Origin: Deltaproteobacteria bacterium
Lineage (GTDB): Bacteria > Desulfobacterota > GWC2-55-46
Length of the DNA stretch: 5,721 bases
Assembly: GCA_030646655.1 (NCBI GenBank)
Contig: JAUSLB010000318.1
Coordinates: 1 to 5,721, forward strand
Direction: 5' to 3'
In this document: positions 1-4,990 of the stretch, in pieces
Layout: every line of letters begins with the position of its first letter
How positions within the stretch are numbered: the stretch's first letter is position 1
Made by a program: the position numbers and the translations under genes
The notes under the pieces: model-generated
What the model saw: the letters and a program-made list of their open reading frames with translations, nothing else
What the model was told of the DNA's origin: nothing
The model's database searches: none

Positions 1-11
1 TTCATACGCAT
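1..11 (-). CDS. Possible start of a divergent minus-strand gene (partial)
   Basis: Read on the minus strand, an ATG at 11-9 is preceded by GAGGG (plus positions 22-18) with six bases between, which is ideal Shine-Dalgarno geometry. A second in-frame ATG lies at 5-3. Only three full codons are visible, so no product can be proposed. The call rests only on the ribosome-binding site and start pair plus the gene-free AT-rich region to its right, which fits a divergent intergenic space. It could equally be chance. Confidence 0.3.
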
Positions 12-49
12 CTTCAGCCCTCTTTAAATGTTTTTATTAAGCGATTTAT

Positions 50-73
50 AAATATAGCATTGCAAATATAGCA
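50..73. repeat. Short tandem direct repeat, possible operator
   Basis: Two exact copies of AAATATAGCA start 14 bases apart, in the AT-rich half of the upstream intergenic region. The first copy overlaps the palindrome ATTTATAAAT at 44-53. Paired direct repeats about one and a third helical turns apart can be protein-binding sites, but low-complexity AT sequence can also give this by chance. Confidence 0.3.
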
Positions 74-195
74 CAAAATGAGGAGTTTTGTTGTCTTTAT
101 AATTTTTTACCCCCTCCTCTCAAACGGGTCAGGATGGATTATCCCTTGTATCCGATCTATCTGTCCGCTTGGGCGCGGTTAAGGACATTTGGTTG

Positions 196-224
196 TTGAA
201 TTCTTTATCCGATTTTATTAAGAT
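196..224 (+). promoter_or_regulatory. Candidate sigma-70 promoter directly upstream of surE
   Basis: TTGAAT (196-201) and TAAGAT (219-224) each match the -35 and -10 consensus at four of six positions and are separated by exactly 17 bases. Transcription from here would begin around 230-232, that is on or next to the surE ATG at 231, giving a leaderless message. This agrees with the lack of any Shine-Dalgarno sequence before that ATG. It is a sequence match only. Confidence 0.35.
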
Positions 225-230
225 TGTCAA

Positions 231-1013
231 ATGAAGCCCCTTTATGAAAAGAAAAAATACGCAGATAAAAATAAAAAGGTCATTTTAATATCGAATGACG
301 ACGGCATCCGCTCAGAGGGGATAAAGTCCCTCGCCAAGGCCTTAAACAGGGTTGGGACCGTCTATGTGGTAGCCCCTGACAGGGAGAGGAGCGCGGCGAG
401 CCACTCCCTTACCCTCCACCGGCCTTTGAGGGTCGAGGAGGTCGGCCCCCGGATGTTCTCTGTCGACGGCACGCCCACTGACTGCGTTACCCTTGCCGTG
501 AACGGCATCCTGCCGGTAAGGCCCGATATCGTGGTATCGGGGATAAACAAGGGGGGCAACCTCGGGGAGGACGTATCTTACTCAGGGACCGTCTCAGCCG
601 CCATGGAAGGGACGCTCCTCGGTATCCCGTCCATAGCCGTCTCACTGGTGTCGAGGGATAACTTCGATTTCAGGCCCGCCGCGAGGTTCAGCGCTAAGCT
701 CGTAAGGCACATATTCAAAAAGGGGCTTCCCAAGGACACCTTATTGAATGTGAACGTGCCTGCGGTAAAGAACATAAAAGGATATAAGATAACGACTCAG
801 GGGAAGCGTTTCTTTAGCGATGCCGTCGTAGAGAAGGTCGACCCGAGGGGGAAAAAATACTACTGGATAGGCGGCGACATGGAGAGGTGGGAGGGAGGAA
901 AGGACGCTGATTTTTACGCCGTAGGCAAGGGGTATATCTCGATAACCCCCATTCACCTCGACATGACTAACTACATATCTATTAACGAGCTGCAGCGCTG
1001 GAATATAAGATAA
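231..1013 (+). CDS. surE: 5'/3'-nucleotidase SurE
   Basis: SurE is a metal-dependent phosphatase that removes phosphate from nucleoside 5'- and 3'-monophosphates and is linked to stationary-phase survival. Family motifs are clear: ILISNDDGI at residues 18-26 with the metal-binding pair D23 and D24, APDRERSAAS at 48-57 with S54, and SGINKGGNLGEDVSYSGTV at 103-121 with N106 as the probable remaining ligand. At 260 residues it is the usual family length plus a lysine-rich N-terminal tail of about 15 residues before the first strand. The ATG at 231 is the only usable start: an in-frame stop lies at 219-221, and there is no other ATG, GTG or TTG codon before the core. No Shine-Dalgarno sequence precedes it, and a promoter-like sequence ends seven bases upstream. 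The stop is nine bases before pcm, so the two genes are probably co-transcribed. Confidence 0.97.
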   Translation: MKPLYEKKKYADKNKKVILISNDDGIRSEGIKSLAKALNRVGTVYVVAPDRERSAASHSLTLHRPLRVEEVGPRMFSVDGTPTDCVTLAVNGILPVRPDIVVSGINKGGNLGEDVSYSGTVSAAMEGTLLGIPSIAVSLVSRDNFDFRPAARFSAKLVRHIFKKGLPKDTLLNVNVPAVKNIKGYKITTQGKRFFSDAVVEKVDPRGKKYYWIGGDMERWEGGKDADFYAVGKGYISITPIHLDMTNYISINELQRWNIR

Positions 1014-1022
1014 GGGATTTCA

Positions 1023-1706
1023 ATGAGCATCAAGGTAAAAAGGGACATATACGGCAGGATGCGCCAGCTTATGCTCGACACCCAGCTCATCCCCCGTGGC
1101 ATAAGCCGCAATGAGGTCCTCCACGCCATGTCAACCGTTCCGAGGCATCTTTTCGTGGAAGAAGGGCTCTATGCGCAGGCGTATAACGATTACCCCCTGC
1201 CCATAGGCGAGAAGCAGACTATCTCCCAGCCCTATATGGTCGCGCTTATGACAGAGTCCCTCGGGCTTACGGGCGCGGAGAAAGTCCTTGAGATAGGCAC
1301 AGGCTCAGGCTACCAGAGCGCCATACTCTCGATGCTCTCTCAAAAGGTCTATTCGATCGAAAGGATCTCCTCGATAGCCGCGAGGGCGCGCAGAACCCTC
1401 GATAGCCTCCACTGCTCGAATGTGATCATAAGGGTAGGGGACGGCACATTGGGGTGGCTTGAGGAGGCGCCGTTTGACGCGATAATAGCGGCCGCCGCCT
1501 CGCCGCAGGTCCCGGAGGCTTACATAGCCCAGCTTAAAGAAGGGGGCCGCCTTGTGATGCCAGTAGGGGTTGAGGACTCCCAGAAGCTTCTGAAGATAAC
1601 GAAAAAACATGGTAAGGCCATGACCGAGAGCCTCGGCGAGTGCAGGTTCGTAAAGCTCATCGGCAAGTACGGCTGGCAGATGGAGAAAAGGGAGCTATTT
1701 CAGTAA
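1023..1706 (+). CDS. pcm: Protein-L-isoaspartate O-methyltransferase
   Basis: Pcm methylates abnormal L-isoaspartyl residues in aged proteins, using S-adenosylmethionine, so they can be converted back to aspartate. The 227-residue product shows the family signature GEKQTISQPYMVA at residues 62-74, the SAM-binding loop VLEIGTGSGYQSAIL at 88-102, an acidic post-motif VGDG at 138-141, FDAIIAAAAS at 151-160 and LVMPVG at 177-182. It is about 20 residues longer than the E. coli enzyme, mostly at the N terminus. The ribosome-binding site AAGGGA overlaps the surE stop codon and lies five bases before the ATG. This gives tight coupling to surE, the classical surE-pcm pair. No terminator is visible after it; 85 bases separate it from the next gene. 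Confidence 0.97.
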   Translation: MSIKVKRDIYGRMRQLMLDTQLIPRGISRNEVLHAMSTVPRHLFVEEGLYAQAYNDYPLPIGEKQTISQPYMVALMTESLGLTGAEKVLEIGTGSGYQSAILSMLSQKVYSIERISSIAARARRTLDSLHCSNVIIRVGDGTLGWLEEAPFDAIIAAAASPQVPEAYIAQLKEGGRLVMPVGVEDSQKLLKITKKHGKAMTESLGECRFVKLIGKYGWQMEKRELFQ

Positions 1707-1726
1707 ACCCCCTTTCCGTAATCGTA

Positions 1727-1755
1727 TTTACTTTCCCGCGCCCTTTCGATAAAAT
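1727..1755 (+). promoter_or_regulatory. Candidate internal promoter before the SLOG gene
   Basis: TTTACT (1727-1732, four of six to the -35 consensus) and TAAAAT (1750-1755, five of six to the -10 consensus) are separated by 17 bases. They lie in the only sizeable gap among the first four genes. Initiation would fall near 1762, leaving a leader of about 30 bases before the ATG at 1792. It could drive the SLOG, nlpD-like and sigma genes independently of surE-pcm. Confidence 0.4.
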
Positions 1756-1791
1756 ATCCTCTCAAAACCTTCTCGATTCCAATCAGGAAAA

Positions 1792-2253
1792 ATGAATAAG
1801 ACCGTTATAGGGATTATCGGCTGCGGGCTCGAGGACCCTTCTTTAAATGCGAAGGCTGAAGCCGTAGGCGCGCTCATAGCAAAGGCAGGCTGCGCGCTAG
1901 TAAACGGCGGGCTCGGAGGGGTTATGAGGGCCTCGGCAAAGGGATGTAAAGAGAGCGGCGGCTTGACTGTCGGGCTCCTGCCGGGCACTGACCCGAAAGA
2001 GGCCAATCCCTATATTGACATACCCATACCAACCGGTATGGGAGAGATGAGGAACATGCTCATAATCAGGGCCTCGTCAGCCGTCATCGCCATTGGCGGA
2101 GGGTACGGGACTCTATCAGAGATAGGCTTCGCGCTTAAGACCTCCAAGCCCGTTATAGGCCTTTGCCTTGATACATGGGATATTTCGGAGGAAATAAAAA
2201 AGACCTCTTCGCCTGAGGAGGCCGTAAAGGCCGCGCTCGATTCTATTCAGTAA
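1792..2253 (+). CDS. TIGR00725/LOG-like Rossmann protein (SLOG superfamily), function uncertain
   Basis: The 153-residue protein has the layout of the small SLOG/TIGR00725 family (relatives of the LOG phosphoribohydrolases and molybdenum-cofactor carrier proteins). An IGIIGCG strand-turn sits at residues 6-12, GGLGGVM at 39-45, VGLLPG at 60-65, MRN at 86-88, and AIGGGYGTLSEIGFAL at 100-115. The last motif corresponds to the PGGxGTxxE nucleotide-phosphate loop of LOG enzymes, but with GGGYGT in place of PGG-GT. A nucleotide-type ligand is therefore likely, and the reaction is unknown. An AGGA ribosome-binding site lies three bases before the ATG, a slightly short spacing. The gene sits between pcm and the nlpD-like gene, where enterobacteria have none, which suggests a stress-related job, but this is inference. 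It ends 23 bases before the next start. Confidence 0.85.
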   Translation: MNKTVIGIIGCGLEDPSLNAKAEAVGALIAKAGCALVNGGLGGVMRASAKGCKESGGLTVGLLPGTDPKEANPYIDIPIPTGMGEMRNMLIIRASSAVIAIGGGYGTLSEIGFALKTSKPVIGLCLDTWDISEEIKKTSSPEEAVKAALDSIQ

Positions 2254-2276
2254 GCATTCTTTTGCCGGATGTATGT

Positions 2277-2933
2277 ATGCTAAAGAGGTATCCATTATTC
2301 CTGCTCCTTATGATTTTGTCCGGCTGCTTCGGGGGCAGGGGCGTTTACCATACTATCGGGCGGGGCGAGACCCTCTGGAGGATAAGCAGGACATACAGGG
2401 TCGATATTCAGGAGGTCGCCGAGATAAATAACATAAAAGACCCTACCGAGATCGAGGCGGGCAAAAGGATATTCATCCCTGGCGTATCAAGGGTAAGGAA
2501 GGTCGTCCCGTACAAAGGCATTCCCGGCGAAAAGGAGAAAGAAGATAAGATAGTAATCGAGCGGGACAGGTTCTCATGGCCTGTCAGGGGCGAGCTCATC
2601 TCGCAGTTCGGGTTGAGGGACGGTTCCCGCCACGACGGGATAGACATAAAGGCTGAAGAGGGCACCCTGATAAAGGCGGCTGATAAAGGCGAGGCTATTT
2701 ATGTAAATTCCGGCATGAGGGGCTACGGGAATATAATAATCTTAAAACATAAAGATGATTTTTATACAGTCTATGCTCACAATAAGGAAAACCTTGTAAA
2801 AACAGGTGAAAACGTGGAAAAGGGGGCTGTAATAGGGAGCGTGGGGGATTCGGGCAACGCCGACGGATGCCATCTTCACTTCGAGGTGAGGCAGGGCAAA
2901 AATAAGAGGAACCCTCTTTTCTTCTTGCCATAG
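2277..2933 (+). CDS. nlpD: NlpD-like lipoprotein: LysM plus M23 metallopeptidase domain
   Basis: Counting from the ATG at 2277 (218 residues), the protein begins with a short basic start, a hydrophobic stretch and a lipobox LSGC with C17 as the lipidated residue. The +2 residue is Phe rather than Asp, which favours outer-membrane sorting. A LysM peptidoglycan-binding domain spans residues 24-69 (YHTIGRGETLWRI to GKRIFIPG). A charged linker (about 70-98) follows, then an M23/LytM endopeptidase domain at 99-218. All M23 metal and catalytic positions are present: H119 and D123 (HDGID), H168 (YAHN), and H199 and H201 (HLHFEV). E. coli NlpD lacks these and acts only as an amidase activator, so this protein may cut peptidoglycan itself. 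The start was chosen over an in-frame TTG at 2262 because the ATG gives a normal-length signal peptide and has a weak GGAT six bases upstream. The gene lies directly before the sigma gene, as nlpD lies before rpoS in enterobacteria. Confidence 0.9.
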   Translation: MLKRYPLFLLLMILSGCFGGRGVYHTIGRGETLWRISRTYRVDIQEVAEINNIKDPTEIEAGKRIFIPGVSRVRKVVPYKGIPGEKEKEDKIVIERDRFSWPVRGELISQFGLRDGSRHDGIDIKAEEGTLIKAADKGEAIYVNSGMRGYGNIIILKHKDDFYTVYAHNKENLVKTGENVEKGAVIGSVGDSGNADGCHLHFEVRQGKNKRNPLFFLP

Positions 2934-3013
2934 CCGCTTTTTTGTAGTAAAAACAAATGTAATCCCAAAAAAAGTCGCAGCTTTGATCTCGCTTCTCGAA
3001 ATAAAGGAAGCAC

Positions 3014-3928
3014 ATGAGAAAGCTGAACGAAAGCAATGCTGATTTAACCTTCATCGGGAGATTTAGCCGCGCTGAAGATAGAGAGCCCTGCCAGAGCCCT
3101 TCAACAGATTCTTTAAAGTTTTACTTCACGTCCATCAAGCGATACTCGCTCCTTACAGCCAAAGACGAAAAACAGCTCGCCAAGAGGATAGCCCGTGGCG
3201 ATATAGCCGCACGGCAGAAGATGATAGAGTCGAACTTGAGGCTCGTCGTCAATATCGCGAAGAAATACCTTAACAGGGGCTTCCCGTTTCAGGACCTCAT
3301 TGAGGAAGGCAATATCGGGCTTATAAAGTCAGCCGAGCGGTTCAAGGCCGCCAAGGGCTGCAAGTTCTCGACATACGCCACCTACTGGATAAAGCAGTCG
3401 ATAGAGCGGGCCATAGCGAATCAGGCGAATGTTGTGAGGCTCCCTATACACATTTCCGCCGACATCTCGAAGATATCGAGGGCGTCAAGGGAGCTTATGA
3501 TGACGCTCAACAGGGAGCCGAACTTCGGGGAGCTTGCCGAGAGGACCGGGCTTTCGGGCAGGTATGTGAAAAAGCTAGACATAATAAGCAAAAAAAGTTA
3601 TTCACTCGAAGCATTTCTCCCCGACGGGAGCGACCAGTCCCTCCTCGACAGGTTAGAGGACAATACATACCCGGCGCCCTTCGAGCTTATCGATCTGGCG
3701 CGCAGGTCCGATAAGATCAATAACTGGCTTTCCCGCCTTGAGGAGAACGAGAGGGCGATAATAAGGCTCAGGTTCGGGATCGGCTGCAAGGCCCCGAAGA
3801 CGCTCGAGGAGATAGGGATATCTTACGGCGTCACAAGGGAACGGGTAAGGCAGATAGAGGTGAAGGCCCTCTATAAATTAAAGAAGATATTGGAGCACGA
3901 TAATATAGCGTCTTTGGACGCCGTGTGA
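3014..3928 (+). CDS. rpoS: Group 2 sigma-70 family factor, RpoS-like
   Basis: A 304-residue primary-like sigma factor without region 1.1. Region 1.2 spans about residues 32-66 ([16 protein letters not shown]). Region 2 spans 67-137, with [31 protein letters not shown] and the -10 recognition helix [18 protein letters not shown]. Region 3 begins at VVRLPIHI (140-147), and region 4 (about 233-297) holds the -35 helix-turn-helix [24 protein letters not shown] at 263-286. It directs core RNA polymerase to sigma-70-type promoters. Calling it RpoS rests on the lack of region 1.1, the length, the tail NIASL resembling the E. coli RpoS end NIEAL, and the upstream surE-pcm-nlpD order. Another group 2 sigma remains possible. 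The ATG is supported by AAAGGAAG five bases upstream. The first 30 residues are polar and not conserved in the family. A hairpin follows 64 bases after the stop. Confidence 0.9.
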   Translation: MRKLNESNADLTFIGRFSRAEDREPCQSPSTDSLKFYFTSIKRYSLLTAKDEKQLAKRIARGDIAARQKMIESNLRLVVNIAKKYLNRGFPFQDLIEEGNIGLIKSAERFKAAKGCKFSTYATYWIKQSIERAIANQANVVRLPIHISADISKISRASRELMMTLNREPNFGELAERTGLSGRYVKKLDIISKKSYSLEAFLPDGSDQSLLDRLEDNTYPAPFELIDLARRSDKINNWLSRLEENERAIIRLRFGIGCKAPKTLEEIGISYGVTRERVRQIEVKALYKLKKILEHDNIASLDAV

Positions 3929-3991
3929 TAATATATTCGATGCCGGTTCCGCTTTAAAGATTTTGTAAAAAACTTGCCTGCGGTAAAATCG

Positions 3992-4023
3992 GGCTGAAAA
4001 GGCGAAAGTCCTTTTCAGCCTTA
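3992..4023 (+). terminator. Strong hairpin between the sigma gene and apt; terminator or apt leader element
   Basis: GGCTGAAAAGG (3992-4002) pairs perfectly with CCTTTTCAGCC (4010-4020). The intervening CGAAAGT can add a C-G pair closing a GAAA (GNRA) tetraloop, leaving one bulged T. The tract after the stem is TTATAAATTA rather than a run of T, so it is a weak intrinsic terminator at best. It ends 19 bases before the apt start. It could instead act as a 5' stabilising or regulatory stem in a sigma-apt transcript. Confidence 0.5.
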
Positions 4024-4039
4024 TAAATTAAGGACAACA

Positions 4040-4570
4040 GTGGAGAAAAGAATGATAGATGATCTGAGGCGATCCATCAGGGATGTTCCGGACTTCCCGA
4101 AAAAGGGTATCATTTTTAAGGATATTACAACTCTTTGCAAGGAGCCCGCGCTATTCCAGAGGATGGTTGACCTCCTCGGCTATAGATACATCGGCAAGGG
4201 CATTGACCTTGTGGTGGGGATAGAGGCGCGCGGCTTCGTGGTCGGCGCCGCGTTGGCGTATAAGCTCGGCGCAGGGGTTGTGCTCGTAAGAAAACCCGGG
4301 AAGCTCCCCCATAAGACCCACAAGGCGAGCTACACGCTTGAGTACGGCAAGGACTCCCTTGAGATACATCAGGACGCCATAGAGAAGGGGCAGAAAGTGG
4401 TCATAGCCGACGATCTTCTTGCTACAGGCGGGACGGCCGGGGCTGTGGCGAGCCTTGTAAAAGACATGGGCGGAAATATCATCGAGTGCTCGTTCATAGT
4501 CGAGCTTGAGGAGCTTAAGGGCAGGGAAAAGCTCCGGCCGCATCCGGTATTCTCCCTTATCAAATATTAG
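4040..4570 (+). CDS. apt: Adenine phosphoribosyltransferase
   Basis: Apt makes AMP from adenine and phosphoribosyl pyrophosphate in purine salvage, in the cytoplasm. The 176-residue protein aligns over its whole length with the family: [18 protein letters not shown] (residues 13-30), [13 protein letters not shown] (58-70), VRKPGKLP (83-90), [10 protein letters not shown] (101-110) and the PRPP-binding loop [13 protein letters not shown] (120-132). Two starts are possible. GTG at 4040 has AAGGA (4030-4034) five bases upstream, while ATG at 4052 has GGAG (4042-4045) six bases upstream and would shorten the protein by four residues. Neither choice affects a conserved part. It lies 111 bases after the sigma gene with a hairpin between, and a clear terminator follows, so it probably ends the transcription unit. 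Confidence 0.97.
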   Translation: MEKRMIDDLRRSIRDVPDFPKKGIIFKDITTLCKEPALFQRMVDLLGYRYIGKGIDLVVGIEARGFVVGAALAYKLGAGVVLVRKPGKLPHKTHKASYTLEYGKDSLEIHQDAIEKGQKVVIADDLLATGGTAGAVASLVKDMGGNIIECSFIVELEELKGREKLRPHPVFSLIKY

Positions 4571-4587
4571 CTCTAATGTTTGTTTTT

Positions 4588-4623
4588 AAGCAGGGCGGGC
4601 TTTTGTGCCTGCCCTGCTTTTTT
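4588..4623 (+). terminator. Intrinsic terminator after apt
   Basis: AAGCAGGGCGGGC (4588-4600) pairs with GCCTGCCCTGCTT (4607-4619) over 13 bp with one G-U pair, around the loop TTTTGT. A run of six T (4618-4623) follows and overlaps the stem foot. It lies 17 bases after the apt stop and has all the marks of a Rho-independent terminator. The A-rich side of the stem foot is short, so action on the opposite strand is less likely. Confidence 0.9.
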
Positions 4624-4640
4624 ATTAGGGCGGGCAGCGA

Positions 4641-4797
4641 ACTTAGGGGGCTTCAGCCGTGGCTGAAGGCTGCGTCGGGCCGTTCATTTTTGCAGGATAG
4701 CAAAAATAACATTTTGCGCGCAGCGCAAAACCCGAAGGGTCGAGTCCCCCAAACATTGGGAAGGGAGACGAGATCCACCCTATGCCCGGAAGCAACC
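4641..4797 (+). ncRNA. Multi-hairpin structured element, possible HEARO/omega-RNA-type or IS200/IS605 remnant
   Basis: At least five perfect hairpins follow one another. They are CTTCAGCC/GGCTGAAG (4651-4668), ATTTTTGC/GCAAAAAT with a 6-base loop (4686-4707), TTTTGCGC/GCGCAAAA with loop GCA (4712-4730), ACCC/GGGT with loop GAA (4730-4740) and CCCAA/TTGGG (4748-4760). GGGGG (4646-4650) can close against CCCCC (4746-4750), and CGGG (4676-4679) against CCCG (4731-4734), as alternatives to two of the local stems. This gives a branched fold. There is no ORF of its own. The sequence ATGA follows at 4798-4801; HEARO (IscB-associated) elements are reported to sit just upstream of ATGA or GTGA. Strand and exact ends are uncertain, and the HEARO assignment is a guess from architecture. 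Confidence 0.4.
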
Positions 4798-4840
4798 ATG
4801 ACGCAAAAAGGTTTTTTGGCTTACAGAGATTATTGCCTAA

Positions 4841-4980
4841 CAGGATGCTGAAAAAGTCCCAAAGTTGTCATTCTGAGGAGCCGAAGGCGACGAAGAATCT
4901 CGTAACTTGTTGATTCCATTAGCTCCGAGATTCTTTGCTACGCTCAGAATGACAGGCTAAAATAGTTTTTCAACAGCCTG
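4841..4980. mobile_element. 140-bp MITE with CTAA target-site duplication
   Basis: The terminal inverted repeats are CAGGATGCTGAAAAA (4841-4855) and, read on the minus strand, CAGGCTGTTGAAAAA (4966-4980), identical at 13 of 15 positions. The element is flanked on both sides by CTAA (4837-4840 and 4981-4984), a four-base target duplication. Inside is a second inverted repeat: TGTCATTCTGAG (4866-4877) and GAAGAATCTCG (4892-4902) pair with CGAGATTCTTTG (4926-4937) and CTCAGAATGACA (4943-4954). The left arm carries an extra eight or so bases in its middle. There is no coding sequence, so it must have been moved in trans. The CTAA duplication recalls IS5-group transposases, but the source transposon is not in the window. 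Confidence 0.85.
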
Positions 4981-4990
4981 CTAATTTAAA

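Larger units (their letters stand above)
12..230. promoter_or_regulatory. AT-rich intergenic region upstream of surE
   Basis: This is about 220 bases with no credible reading frame. It holds a direct repeat of AAATATAGCA (50-59 and 64-73, period 14). It also holds a perfect 10-bp palindrome ATTTATAAAT (44-53) that overlaps the first repeat copy, and a small inverted repeat ACAAAA/TTTTGT at 73-91. An exact TATAAT occurs at 98-103 without a convincing -35 partner. The left part is strongly AT-rich and the right part (111-190) is mixed. It plausibly holds control signals for surE and for a divergent gene, but no regulator can be named. Confidence 0.45.

Noticed and set aside
98..103. Exact TATAAT as the main surE promoter
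   Set aside because: No TTGACA-like sequence lies 16-18 bases upstream, and the surroundings are AT-rich enough for chance matches; it is kept only as an alternative to the promoter at 196-224.
2262..2276. TTG at 2262 as the start of the NlpD-like protein
   Set aside because: It adds MPDVC before a normal signal peptide and has no Shine-Dalgarno sequence; the ATG at 2277 gives a standard lipoprotein N terminus.
2695..3054. A 119-codon minus-strand frame across the end of the nlpD-like gene and the sigma start
   Set aside because: It overlaps two solid genes on the other strand and its low-complexity product resembles no family.
4151..4543. A 130-codon minus-strand frame opposite apt
   Set aside because: It lies entirely inside the well-supported apt gene and has no recognisable motif; it is a shadow of apt codon bias.
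4730..4750. T-arm-like GGGTCGAGTCCCC suggesting a tRNA or tRNA-Sec ending near 4750
   Set aside because: The loop is one base short of a normal TTCGANT loop, no anticodon arm or 7-8 bp acceptor stem can be formed, and the surrounding stems do not give a cloverleaf.
4576..4851. A 91-codon plus-strand reading frame after apt
   Set aside because: It starts five bases after the apt stop, runs straight through the apt terminator and the hairpin array, ends inside the MITE, has no ribosome-binding site, and its product looks like translated repeats.
4866..4954. Inner inverted repeat of the MITE read as a terminator or a CRISPR-like repeat
   Set aside because: The arms are about 30 bases with a loop of more than 20, no T-run follows, there is a single unit, and it lies within clear terminal repeats and a target duplication.
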